Source of the DNA: Streptomyces sp. cf386
GTDB lineage: Bacteria > Actinomycetota > Actinomycetes > Streptomycetales > Streptomycetaceae
Direction of reading: 5' to 3'
Assembly: GCF_900103585.1 (NCBI RefSeq)
Contig: NZ_FNHV01000012.1
Coordinates: 124,001 to 188,000 of the forward strand
DNA length: 64,000 bases
Shown here: one piece after another, positions 56,075 through 64,000 of the stretch
Layout: each line of letters opens with the position of its first letter
How positions within the stretch are numbered: the stretch's first letter is position 1
The notes under the pieces: model-generated
What the model saw: the letters and a program-made list of their open reading frames with translations, nothing else
The model's database searches: none
Told to the model about the DNA's origin: nothing
Translations under genes and position numbers: made by a program

Positions 56075-58519
56075 ATGACGCACTTTCCGCCACCGGCCGA
56101 GGAGTTGCGGCTCCTCGACCTCGAGCTGCGCCAGCTGGACGTCCGCCGGGCCCAGTTGCTGCACCGCCGAGCCTGGCTGGTCACCGCGCTGCAAGCGGCG
56201 GCCCGGCCGGCCCCGGCGCCCGTCGCATCGCCGCGCCCCGAGACGTCGGCACCCCGGGTCCAGAACGTGCTGCTGGTGCTCGGCGCCGTCCTGCTCACCA
56301 TCGCCGCGATGGCGTTCACGCTGGTCAGCTGGGGACACCTGGGGATCGCCGGGCGCGCCCTGGTGCTCGGCGGGGTCACGGTGGCGGTGCTCGCCGCGCC
56401 GGTGCCGCTGCTGAGGCACGGGCTGCGGTCGACGGCCGAGTCGGTGGCGGGGATCGGGTTCGCGCTGACCGTGCTCGACGCGTACGCGCTGCACCAGGTC
56501 ACGTCGGCCGACATGGACGCCACGGGCTACGTCGCGGCCGCTTCGGTGGTACTGGCGACCCTGTGGACGGCGTACGGCCTGCTGCCGCGCACCTCCGAGC
56601 TGCGTCTGCCCCTGCCCGCCGCACTGATCGCCGCCCAACTCCCCCTCACCCTCTGGGCGGTGGCGGCCGATGCGGGCCTGTACGGGATCACGGCCGCCGT
56701 GCTTGTGACGGCCGGGTTCGACACGGGTGTGGCGCTCCGGGTGCCCGCAAGGTCCGTACGGATCACCGCCATGATCGGTGCGTACGGCATGGGCGCCTGG
56801 GGTGTGTGGGCCGCCGGTTGGCTGTCCTGGACGGCCACCGGCCCGAGCGCCGCCGCCCGTGCGGCGGCGCTCCTCCTCTTCGCGGTGGGCATCGCGCTGA
56901 CGGCGGCCTGGCGGGAGACCGCCGAGAAGCAGGCGGGCGGCCTCGCCGTCGCCGCCGGCCTCCTCACGGTCGCCGCGCTCGGCGGAACCGCCCGCCCCGT
57001 ACTGCCGGACGCGTGGACGGTTCCGGCGTATCTGGCGTGCGGGATCGCGCTGCTCGCGGCGGTACGGATGGAGCGACTGCCGGAGTCGGTCCGGCACGGG
57101 CTCGCCCGGGCCTCCGCCGCCGTACAAGGACTCGCCCTGCTGTGGACGCTGCCCCTGGTCGGGATCGCGCTGTTGGGGCCGGTCGCCTGGGCGGAGCGGG
57201 TGTGGTCCGGGGCACCGGGTGGCGTGCGCGAGGCAGTGGCGGTGGACGCGCAGTGGCCCGCGGACTCGGAGACGGTGCCCGTCGTCCTGGCGGTCGTCAC
57301 CGTCGTACTGGTCCTCGCCCTGCGTGAGGCCATCTGGCGGCCCCGCGCCCTGACCGGTGCGCTGGTGCTGGCGTGGGCGACGGTGCTGGTCCTTCCGGCT
57401 GTGCTCGAAGCCCCCTACGCCGTAGGCCTGGTCGCGCTCGGGATCACGACGGCAGGCGCCCTCGCGGCGGCCGCGTGGATACGGCCGTCCGAGCGCCCGG
57501 ACACGGCGACGGAAGAACCCTCGGAGCCCTCCGCAAAGGCATCCACTGCTGTCGACTTCCCGACCGCTCGCCCCACCGCCACGGCCCTCGCCCTCCTCAC
57601 CTCCCTCACCCTCGCCTTCCTCTCCCTGACCACCGAGCCCGCGACCCTCACCGTGCTCTCCACACTGACGGCACTGTTCGCGGCGGCCTCCTGGAAGCCG
57701 CACCTCGCCCCGGTCACGGCCCCGACCTCGCTCGCGTACGCCGCCCTGCTCGCCTGCGCGACAGGGGCCTCGGCCGACTGGGAGCCGCAGTACACCGCCC
57801 TGTTGGTCCTGGCGGTCCCGGTGGCGGCGGCCCTGCACGCGGCACGGCTCGGTGGCGCGCGGGCGACGGTCCCGGTCGAGGTGGCGGGCGCGATCGCGGC
57901 ACTGCTCGCCGTCGGGCTGGCGGCGGCCTCGGCCGACCTGCCGATGCTCGCCCTGGTCCTGGCGCTCTGCGGGGTGATCACCGCCGGCGTGGCGATCCGC
58001 CCCGACCGCCGCGCCGCGGCCTACGCCTCCGCCGCCCTCTTCGTCCTGGCCACGTGGGTGCGCCTGGCGGCCTGGGATGTCGCGACGCCCGAGGCGTACA
58101 CCCTGCCGGTCAGCATCCCGGCACTGCTCATCGGCGCCCTGCGCAGGCGCCGCGATCCCGAGGCCTCGTCCTGGAGGGCGTACGCCCCCGGACTCGCCGC
58201 AACCCTCCTGCCGAGCCTCCTCGCGGCCTGGAGCGACCCACACTGGACGCGCCCGCTGCTGCTGGGCCTGGCGGCACTGTCAGTCACCCTGCTGGGCGCC
58301 GGGCACCACCTCCAGGCGCCCCTGCTGCTCGGCGGCACGGTGCTCGCCCTGGACGCCCTGCACGAACTCGCCCCGTACATCGCCCAGGTGACCGAGGCAC
58401 TCCCCCGCTGGGTACTTCCCGCACTGGCCGGCCTCCTGCTGCTCGCCCTCGGAGCGACGTACGAACAACGCCTGAGGGACGCCCGAAAGATGCGGAACTT
58501 CTTGGGCAGCATGCACTGA
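56075..58519 (+). CDS. Very large polytopic membrane protein of unknown function
   Basis: From the ATG at 56075 it is 814 residues (an upstream frame to 55973 is unsupported). A soluble N-terminus of about 50 residues has a short helical heptad region (EELRLLDLELRQLD), and a Pro/Ala linker follows (about 45-65). The rest is about 20 or more consecutive hydrophobic segments of Ala, Leu and Val with short loops. This resembles SCO-type hypothetical membrane proteins and, loosely, DUF2157-like architecture, not a known transporter. It ends at a dispersed repeat. Confidence 0.75.
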   Translation: MTHFPPPAEELRLLDLELRQLDVRRAQLLHRRAWLVTALQAAARPAPAPVASPRPETSAPRVQNVLLVLGAVLLTIAAMAFTLVSWGHLGIAGRALVLGGVTVAVLAAPVPLLRHGLRSTAESVAGIGFALTVLDAYALHQVTSADMDATGYVAAASVVLATLWTAYGLLPRTSELRLPLPAALIAAQLPLTLWAVAADAGLYGITAAVLVTAGFDTGVALRVPARSVRITAMIGAYGMGAWGVWAAGWLSWTATGPSAAARAAALLLFAVGIALTAAWRETAEKQAGGLAVAAGLLTVAALGGTARPVLPDAWTVPAYLACGIALLAAVRMERLPESVRHGLARASAAVQGLALLWTLPLVGIALLGPVAWAERVWSGAPGGVREAVAVDAQWPADSETVPVVLAVVTVVLVLALREAIWRPRALTGALVLAWATVLVLPAVLEAPYAVGLVALGITTAGALAAAAWIRPSERPDTATEEPSEPSAKASTAVDFPTARPTATALALLTSLTLAFLSLTTEPATLTVLSTLTALFAAASWKPHLAPVTAPTSLAYAALLACATGASADWEPQYTALLVLAVPVAAALHAARLGGARATVPVEVAGAIAALLAVGLAAASADLPMLALVLALCGVITAGVAIRPDRRAAAYASAALFVLATWVRLAAWDVATPEAYTLPVSIPALLIGALRRRRDPEASSWRAYAPGLAATLLPSLLAAWSDPHWTRPLLLGLAALSVTLLGAGHHLQAPLLLGGTVLALDALHELAPYIAQVTEALPRWVLPALAGLLLLALGATYEQRLRDARKMRNFLGSMH

Positions 58520-58527
58520 AGCGCCGT

Positions 58528-58612
58528 AAGGGGCGCGGGGCTGTATCGATATGCGGCTCCGCCGCGTGGGCGCGACCAGCCACAACAGCCCCGCAGTTCC
58601 CCACAACCTGTT
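58528..58612 (+). repeat. Dispersed intergenic repeat, family 1, copy 2
   Basis: The core at 58528-58577 is about 45/50 identical to the minus strand of 9782-9831. A small hairpin GCGGC-TCC-GCCGC is inside, and GGGGCTGT/ACAGCCCC arms bracket it. It begins 8 bases after the stop of the large membrane protein gene and lies between two convergent genes. Confidence 0.75.
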
Positions 58613-61346
58613 ACGGCATCTTGTCTCCCAGCAACGCGAGGTTCTCGATAGCGGCGAGGCCATACAGCGCGGTGTCGTTCGTCGACACCCAGGCCGCCTC
58701 ACTACCCGGCACCAACGAAGCCGGCCCCCTCAGCTCCTCCGTCTTCCAGGGCGCCGACTCCTTGTAGCCGTCGGAGTTGTAGAACTTCTCCCACGCGCGC
58801 GTGGCGAGCTTCTCGTCGCCGGTCTGGACGGCGGCGTACGCGTCGAGGCGGGAGTGCCCCTGGAAGAGCAGCAGGGAGCCGAAGTTGGAGCCGTAGCGTG
58901 CCGCCTGCTCGGCCTTGGTGGCGTTGAAGTAGCGGCAGTAGTCGAAGTACGCCTCGTTGAACTTCGGCATATCGACGAGGTCGATGAGTTCGGCGCACAG
59001 CTCGTTGAGGCCGAACACGGCGGAGAGGTGCGAGACACCGACCACCGGCTTGTCGGCGACGGCGAACTTGCCCGTGTCGAGGTCATAGAGCCCGCTGCCC
59101 TGTACGAAGCCGTTGGGCTGGGCGGCGATCGTCTCCATCGTGGACAGCACGCGCGCGCGTGCCTTCTCCCACTTCGGCCCCTTGCGCTCCCACTCGGTCA
59201 GCCACGCCGAGACGAGCCCGCTCCAGTCCGTGCCGAAGCCGATCGACAGTGCGTGCCGGTCGGGCGTGTACGGCTCGGTGCGGATCTTGCGGATCGGGTC
59301 GAGGACCAGGAAGGTCTCGTCGGAGTCGACGTTGGCGTGCATGAGGTCGCCGACCCGTTCGTCGGCGGTGAGGAAGTAGTAGTAGCGGCGATACGTCGTG
59401 TTGGCGATGCGCTGCTGCTTGGCACTGTCGGCGTAGTGCTGCACGCCGTGCCGGGTGCCGAGGCCGGCCCACTCGCCGAGGTGGTAGACGTCGACCTCGC
59501 CGGTGTGCCGGGTCATCGCCTCGGCGAACCGGAAGATGTCCGCGCGGCCGGACCGCAGATAAGCGAACCACAGCCAGAGGTCCGGCGACAGCTCGGAGTT
59601 GTCCCAGGCGTAGCCGCCGATGTCGTACCGCCACTGGTGCCTGACGGTGTCGTAGGTGTGCATGATGTCGCCGTAGTCCCAGAAGCCGTACCAACGACGC
59701 ATCTCCACCTGGTCCTTGTAATAGGTGAAGAGGAAGTCGAGGTGGTCCTCGATCTTCGCCTTGGCGGGCGTGGAGCGGTCCGGCTCGGAGTAGAGACCAG
59801 GGCCGAAGACCTTGGCCTTGATGAGCTGCTTGGGCGGGGCGGCGATCTGGGGCAACACCCGTACGGCCTCGACCTGTTGGGCGAGAGCGTCCGCCGAGGG
59901 CGTGGACTCGTTGGCCCAGAAGAGGAGTTCGGAGGTCCGGGCGATGCCGTACGGAGTGCCGAACTCCGGCTCGTAGTCCTCGTAGGTGATGTTGAGGCCC
60001 TCGAGCTGTTCGGGGTAGGTGTCCTGGCCCATGCCGTCGTGGTAGAAGCGCAGGTCCATGGGCTGCGCCTCGGGCGACCAGAGCCACATCGTGACCTCGG
60101 CCTCGTCGGTGTGGGCGTCGCGGATGTCGAGCTGGGCCGGGAACTTCTCCCAGAAGTCCCGGAGCCCGAAGGAGAGTCCGCCGCTGACGCCGCCGACGTA
60201 ACCGAAGCCGGAGGCGCGTCGGCCGCCGCCGGCGCCGATCCAGCCGTACCCCTTCTTCGTGCGCTTGCGCAGGTTGAAGCCGTCGGCCGAGAGCTGGGAG
60301 AGCGTGTAGTCGCCCCACTCGGGGATGTACTGGAGCCGGGTCGTCACGCGCTGGTCCCAGGTGGCCGGGTCGGGCAGCTTCTCCCCCGCGAACTGCGCCG
60401 CCTGTACGGCCGCCCCCGGGTCGCGGCGCAGTCCGGTGATGCCCTTGACGGCCTCGCGGAGCAGGCCGGTGCCCTCGCCGCCGATGCGGATGTGACGGTC
60501 GTAGGACTGGTCGCGCATCGGCACGGTGAAGCGCACGCCGATGCCGCGGATGAAGTCGCCGCTCGCCTTGCCCGGCTCCTGGGTGCCGTCGTAAGTGATG
60601 GTGTGCACCATGCGGAAGGAGTCGGCGCCCGCGTAGAAGTAGAGCCGGATGGAGAAGGGGAGCCAGCTCCGGCTGCCCTTGCGGTGCTTGCCGTCGATGC
60701 GGACGACCGCGCGGACCGGACCCTCCTGCTCGACGGTGACCTCGGAGATGGCTCCCTCGAAGCGCTCGGTCTTGACGGCGCCCTGGTCCTCGTCCTCGAT
60801 CTCGGGCTGGCGGATCAGCACGAGCCGCCCGTTCTTGGCGATCTCGGTGGAGCCGCGGGTGACCGACTTGATGAGGGTCGCGCCCGACTTACCGATCTTC
60901 GCCGTGATGACGCCGGTCGAGACGTCGATGGTGCCGCCGCGCTTGTCGACGGTGACCTTCTTCACCGGTACGGCGGCCTCGCCGGCGGCGAGCGTGAGCT
61001 TGCCGGTGCCCGAACTCACCGCGTGGGCCGTCCACTTGAGGGAGCCGTCGGGCCAGTAGGCGAGCGGCCAGGACTGCACGGGCACGGACTTGCCGTCCGC
61101 GTCGGTCACCGCGAAGGCCTGGTCCTCCTGGTAGGCACCCTTCGGCCAGGGCACACCCACGGTGGAGCCGGGCGCGGCACCGAGGCCGCCGTCCTCCAGC
61201 CAGTCGAGGGTCACGGGGTCGGCATCGGCGTCGGCGGCTCTGGGCGCGGCCTGCGCGTCCTTGGCTCCCAGTGCCCAGCTGAACTGCGCGGCGGCGCCGG
61301 CCACGGCGGCCGCCTTGAGGAGGGACCTGCGGGGGATGGGGGACAT
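58611..61346 (-). CDS. Tat-exported YetA/PcRGLX-like exo-rhamnogalacturonan lyase family protein
   Basis: The ATG at 61346 gives 911 residues. A twin-arginine signal (PRRSLLKAAAVAGAA, Arg6-Arg7) ends in an Ala-x-Ala site near residue 33, so the folded protein is exported. The rest fits the three-part YetA/PcRGLX layout: an N-terminal beta barrel (about 40-230), a central beta-sandwich with a substrate face (about 230-480), and a C-terminal alpha/alpha toroid rich in Trp and Tyr (about 500-900). Related proteins release unsaturated disaccharides from rhamnogalacturonan-I. Neighbouring YesL-like and CUT1 permease genes match the B. subtilis yes/yet/lpl set. Family call moderately sure, activity inferred. 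Confidence 0.68.
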   Translation of the reverse strand: MSPIPRRSLLKAAAVAGAAAQFSWALGAKDAQAAPRAADADADPVTLDWLEDGGLGAAPGSTVGVPWPKGAYQEDQAFAVTDADGKSVPVQSWPLAYWPDGSLKWTAHAVSSGTGKLTLAAGEAAVPVKKVTVDKRGGTIDVSTGVITAKIGKSGATLIKSVTRGSTEIAKNGRLVLIRQPEIEDEDQGAVKTERFEGAISEVTVEQEGPVRAVVRIDGKHRKGSRSWLPFSIRLYFYAGADSFRMVHTITYDGTQEPGKASGDFIRGIGVRFTVPMRDQSYDRHIRIGGEGTGLLREAVKGITGLRRDPGAAVQAAQFAGEKLPDPATWDQRVTTRLQYIPEWGDYTLSQLSADGFNLRKRTKKGYGWIGAGGGRRASGFGYVGGVSGGLSFGLRDFWEKFPAQLDIRDAHTDEAEVTMWLWSPEAQPMDLRFYHDGMGQDTYPEQLEGLNITYEDYEPEFGTPYGIARTSELLFWANESTPSADALAQQVEAVRVLPQIAAPPKQLIKAKVFGPGLYSEPDRSTPAKAKIEDHLDFLFTYYKDQVEMRRWYGFWDYGDIMHTYDTVRHQWRYDIGGYAWDNSELSPDLWLWFAYLRSGRADIFRFAEAMTRHTGEVDVYHLGEWAGLGTRHGVQHYADSAKQQRIANTTYRRYYYFLTADERVGDLMHANVDSDETFLVLDPIRKIRTEPYTPDRHALSIGFGTDWSGLVSAWLTEWERKGPKWEKARARVLSTMETIAAQPNGFVQGSGLYDLDTGKFAVADKPVVGVSHLSAVFGLNELCAELIDLVDMPKFNEAYFDYCRYFNATKAEQAARYGSNFGSLLLFQGHSRLDAYAAVQTGDEKLATRAWEKFYNSDGYKESAPWKTEELRGPASLVPGSEAAWVSTNDTALYGLAAIENLALLGDKMP

Positions 61347-61443
61347 GGCCTTTCCTTCCGTGCGGGGTGCAAGGGTGTGGTCAGGGGCATGACAGAGAGA
61401 GGTACGACGCAGGGGGCGCCGACCTTGTGCGGGGCACCGCCCG

Positions 61444-62043
61444 TCAGCGGTGCCGGTACCGCTCCTCCACGGCGACGGCCGCCGCCGCGACGGCCCCCAG
61501 GACGGGGACCGCCAGCGGCGGGACGAACCAGGCGGACAGGGCCACGACGGCCAGCCCGCAGACGACCAGGAAGGTCCCGGCGGGATCGAGCACGGTCCGC
61601 CGCCCGGCGTCCGCGAGCAACGCCCGCCAGGCGGCACCCGGTGTCCAGACGGCGGCCGCCCGCAGCAGGGCCACGGCCACCCCGATCAGCGCGAAGACGC
61701 CGACGGCCCCGACGAACGGCCCACCGGGGATCCCGGCCCGCGCGGCCAGGACGTCCACCCAGACCGCACCGGCCGCCACCCACCCGGCGAGCCCGACGAC
61801 CCACCCGCCGCGCACGGCCGTACGGAAGTCCGTGACGAACTCCCGCAGGCCACCGCCCTCGTGAGTCGTACGACGCCGCAGATGCCGTGCGCCGGCGGCG
61901 AAGGCGGCCGGATAGGTGACGGCCCCGAGGCAGGCGCCGGCGATCCACACACCGGTGAGCAGACACTCCGCGAAGACCGCGAACCGCTCGCCGAACATGG
62001 ACTCCCTGCGCCGGGAGCGGGCCTTCACACGTGCTTCCGCCAT
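61444..62043 (-). CDS. YesL/DUF624 family membrane protein
   Basis: The 199-residue protein has a charged N-terminus and about four to five membrane segments (around 24-48, 77-97, 107-127, 157-173, 176-190). It matches the DUF624/YesL type found next to CUT1 sugar permeases; in B. subtilis YesL opens the rhamnogalacturonan cluster. Function is unknown. It lies 24 bases downstream of the MalG-type permease gene and 97 bases upstream of the lyase gene. Confidence 0.75.
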   Translation of the reverse strand: MAEARVKARSRRRESMFGERFAVFAECLLTGVWIAGACLGAVTYPAAFAAGARHLRRRTTHEGGGLREFVTDFRTAVRGGWVVGLAGWVAAGAVWVDVLAARAGIPGGPFVGAVGVFALIGVAVALLRAAAVWTPGAAWRALLADAGRRTVLDPAGTFLVVCGLAVVALSAWFVPPLAVPVLGAVAAAAVAVEERYRHR

Positions 62044-62067
62044 GGTGACCGCCTCAGCCCTTCCTGC

Positions 62068-62940
62068 TCACTTCAGTCCGGACGTCGCCATACCGTCGAT
62101 GAGGTAGCGCTGGAACGCCATGAAGAAGGCGATGACCGGCACGAGCGCCACCAGCGACATCGCGATCATGCCGCCGTAGTTGGCGATGCCCTCCTGGTCG
62201 CGGAACATCATCAGGCCGAGCGAGACGGTGTACTTGTCGGGGGTGTTGAGGTAGATCAACGGCCCCATGAAGTCGTTCCAGGCGTTGATGAAGGTGAAGA
62301 TCGCGCTGGTGATGAGCGCGGGCCGGCTCAGCGGCAGCACGATCGACCAGTAGGTGCGCAGATGCCCGCAGCCGTCGAGTTTGGCGGCCTCGTCCAGCTC
62401 GCGCGGCAGTCCCCGCATGAACTGGACCATCAGGAACACGAAGAAGGCTTCCGTGGCCAGGAACTTGCCCGCGACGAGCGGCACCAGGGTGTCGGTGAGC
62501 TCAAGGTTGCGGAAGAGCACGTACTGCGGGATGAGCAGCACGTGGTACGGCAGCAGCAGCGTGCCGATCATCAGCGTGAAGAGCAGGTTCCGCCCGGCGA
62601 ACCGGATCTTGGCGAAGGCGTAAGCGGTCAGCGAGCTCGACAGCACGACACCGACCACGGCGAGGATCGCGTACATCAGCGAGTTCCAGAAGAAGGTGCT
62701 GATGGAGATGCCGGAGATGCCGTCGGCGAGCCCGGAGAAGTTCGCCCAGACCGGCTCGGTGGGCAGCAGGTCGAGGCTGGCGACGATGTCCTTGCTCGGC
62801 TTGAACGAGGCGCCGGCCACCCAGATCACGGGATAGAGGACGACCGCGAGGACGGCGAGCGCGCCCACGTGCCAGGCGATGGATCCGAGGCGCCGCCGCT
62901 CGTTCGCGGTGTGCAGGGCAGGGCTGGTGGCACTGGTCAC
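62068..62940 (-). CDS. Carbohydrate ABC transporter permease (CUT1, MalG type)
   Basis: The GTG at 62940 overlaps the stop of the upstream permease (GTGA) and gives 290 residues with six membrane segments. The EAA loop that contacts the ATPase reads DEAAKLDGCGHLRTYWSIVL, and the tail FQRYLIDGMATSGLK is typical of MalG-type subunits. No ATPase gene is in the window; Streptomyces CUT1 systems commonly share MsiK encoded elsewhere. Confidence 0.93.
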   Translation of the reverse strand: MTSATSPALHTANERRRLGSIAWHVGALAVLAVVLYPVIWVAGASFKPSKDIVASLDLLPTEPVWANFSGLADGISGISISTFFWNSLMYAILAVVGVVLSSSLTAYAFAKIRFAGRNLLFTLMIGTLLLPYHVLLIPQYVLFRNLELTDTLVPLVAGKFLATEAFFVFLMVQFMRGLPRELDEAAKLDGCGHLRTYWSIVLPLSRPALITSAIFTFINAWNDFMGPLIYLNTPDKYTVSLGLMMFRDQEGIANYGGMIAMSLVALVPVIAFFMAFQRYLIDGMATSGLK

Positions 62941-63893
62941 TTGGCGGCCTCCTCGTAGTGCACCCACTTCTTCTGCGACCAGAACAGGACCGCCGTGACG
63001 AGCGCCACCGCGATCACCAGCGTCCAGGCCATCGCGGAGGCGAAGCCCATCTGGGCCTCCTTGAAGCCCTTCTGGTAGAGGTAACAGGTGTAGACGAGCG
63101 TGGCGTCGGCGGGCCCGCACCGGGTGTCGGAGACGACATAGGCCGAGCCGAACACCTGGAACGCGTGGATGGACTCCAGCAGCACGTTGAAGAACAGCAC
63201 CGGGGAGATCATCGGCAGCGTGATGTTCCAGAACCGCCGCAAGGGACCGGCCCCGTCCACCTCGGCCGCCTCGTACAGCTCCTGCGGGACCTGCTTGAGA
63301 CCGGCCAGGAAGATGACCATGGGCGCGCCGAACTGCCAGATGCTCAGCGCGACCAGGGCGTAGATGACGTAGTCGGGGTTACCGATCCAGCCCCCGACAT
63401 CGAGCCCGAAGATCTTCTGCGTCCGGTCCACGATCGCGTCGTCCGAGAACAGCGCCCGCCACACGAAGCCGACGGAGACGCTGGCGCCGATGAGCGAGGG
63501 CATGTAGAACGCGGCCCGGTACAGACCCTGTCCGCGCCGCTTCTGTGCGAGCAGCAGCGCGACTCCGAGCGCCAGCAGCAGCTTCAGCGGGGTGGCCACG
63601 ACGACGTACTTCAGCGTGACCTCGACCGACTTCTGCCAGCGCGGGTCCTGGAACATCGTCGTGAAGTTGTCGAAGCCCACCCACTCGGGCGGCGTGAAGA
63701 GGTTGTAGCGGGTGAACGCGTAGTACAGCGACGCGACCATCGGCCCCGCCGTCAGTACCAGGAACCCCGCGATCCACGGCGACATGAAGAGATAGCCGGC
63801 GAGGTTCTCGCGGCGCCGCCCGCGCCGCCCGGCGGTGGGAGCGGCGGACCGCTTCCCGGCCGGGCGCGCGGGCGCTTCCTTGACGAGCGTCAT
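62937..63893 (-). CDS. Carbohydrate ABC transporter permease (CUT1, MalF type)
   Basis: The ATG at 63893 gives 318 residues. A basic N-terminal tail (RPAGKRSAAPTAGRRGRRR) precedes six membrane segments. The EAA loop is YEAAEVDGAGPLRRFWNITL. It is upstream of, and coupled to, the MalG-type permease, and downstream of a solute-binding protein gene whose end is in the window. The substrate is inferred from the lyase gene to be a pectin-derived sugar. Confidence 0.93.
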   Translation of the reverse strand: MTLVKEAPARPAGKRSAAPTAGRRGRRRENLAGYLFMSPWIAGFLVLTAGPMVASLYYAFTRYNLFTPPEWVGFDNFTTMFQDPRWQKSVEVTLKYVVVATPLKLLLALGVALLLAQKRRGQGLYRAAFYMPSLIGASVSVGFVWRALFSDDAIVDRTQKIFGLDVGGWIGNPDYVIYALVALSIWQFGAPMVIFLAGLKQVPQELYEAAEVDGAGPLRRFWNITLPMISPVLFFNVLLESIHAFQVFGSAYVVSDTRCGPADATLVYTCYLYQKGFKEAQMGFASAMAWTLVIAVALVTAVLFWSQKKWVHYEEAAK

Positions 63894-63907
63894 GGTGGTA
63901 CGTCCCC

Positions 63908-64000
63908 TCAGCCCGCGAACGCGGCCTTGGCCTCGCTGAACAGTGCCTTGGCGGCGTCGGCCGGCTTGGTCTTGCCCTGGGCGACCTCGCCGCCGATGCG
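63908..64000 (-). CDS. C-terminus of an extracellular solute-binding protein (runs off the right edge)
   Basis: The last 30 codons end in TGA at 63908-63910 and read IGGEVAQGKTKPADAAKALF then a helical tail ending AFAG. The G.EVAQGKTKPADAA pattern is typical of the end of CUT1 family solute-binding lipoproteins. Its stop is 15 bases before the permease start. The rest, including the signal sequence, is outside the window. Confidence 0.8.
   Translation of the reverse strand, partial: RIGGEVAQGKTKPADAAKALFSEAKAAFAG

Noticed and set aside
58551..61835. A 1,094-residue open frame on the plus strand, antisense to the YetA-like gene
   Set aside because: Long antisense frames are expected in DNA of about 70 percent GC. 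The sense frame has a Tat signal, domain structure and a start with neighbours; the antisense protein has repetitive Asp/Gly/Val/Leu composition.

Overview
The window reads as a piece of a Streptomyces core chromosome. Third codon positions are almost always G or C, GTG and TTG starts and stop/start overlaps are common, bldD is present, and the gene order matches the conserved actinobacterial core that is also found in Mycobacterium (pyr, aro, alaS, relA, secDF, ruv, pdx and pimA blocks). I see no rRNA, CRISPR array, prophage or insertion sequence.

Layout, left to right. (1) 1-6484, minus strand: a pyrimidine operon pyrR-pyrB-pyrC-membrane protein-carA-carB. The carB 3' end lies outside the window. 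A PyrR-type RNA hairpin appears to cover the pyrR ribosome binding site. (2) 6485-7416: bldD, divergent from pyrR, with a self-type BldD box, followed by two strong hairpins between it and nusB. (3) 7417-21021, minus: a long run that, in transcription order, is a DUF948 protein, a small membrane protein, alaS, ruvX, mltG, aroE, a repeat-bearing membrane protein, aroC, aroK, aroB, a proline-rich P-loop protein, an M24 peptidase-like protein, efp and nusB. (4) 21152-26402, minus: rpsD with a long leader, rarA, a VKOR-family oxidoreductase, hisS and a metallo-beta-lactamase-fold hydrolase. (5) 26583-28792, plus: a membrane-anchored cyclophilin and a DUF349 coiled-coil protein. (6) 28860-41927, minus: relA, an orphan secreted protein, apt, secF, secD, yajC, ruvBAC, a YebC-family protein, pdxS/pdxT and a LemA-like protein. 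(7) 42052-44839, minus: pgsA, an acyltransferase and a PimA-type glycosyltransferase, a phosphatidylinositol-lipid block whose neighbours thrS and the HIT protein are the same as in mycobacteria. (8) 45117-50528: an atypical EF-G paralogue, an unknown membrane protein, the HIT protein and a potassium channel. (9) 50557-58519: thrS, a coupled pair of unknown genes (one DUF4365), a DnaQ-like exonuclease, tRNA-Val(CAC), an SRPBCC protein and a very large membrane protein. (10) 58611-64000, minus: an accessory carbohydrate locus holding a Tat-exported YetA/PcRGLX-like protein, a YesL-like protein, two CUT1 permeases and the tail of a solute-binding protein. It looks like a rhamnogalacturonan-I uptake and degradation cluster.

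Most of the window is housekeeping: nucleotide, aromatic and vitamin B6 synthesis, tRNA charging, protein export, Holliday-junction processing and the stringent response. The less ordinary signals are the PyrR RNA element, the degenerate active sites of the EF-G-like and M24 proteins, the orphan secreted gene between apt and relA, the DUF4365 gene pair, two families of dispersed 3'-end repeats, and the right-edge sugar locus. Where a start codon was uncertain I chose it by ribosome binding site, stop/start coupling and family length.
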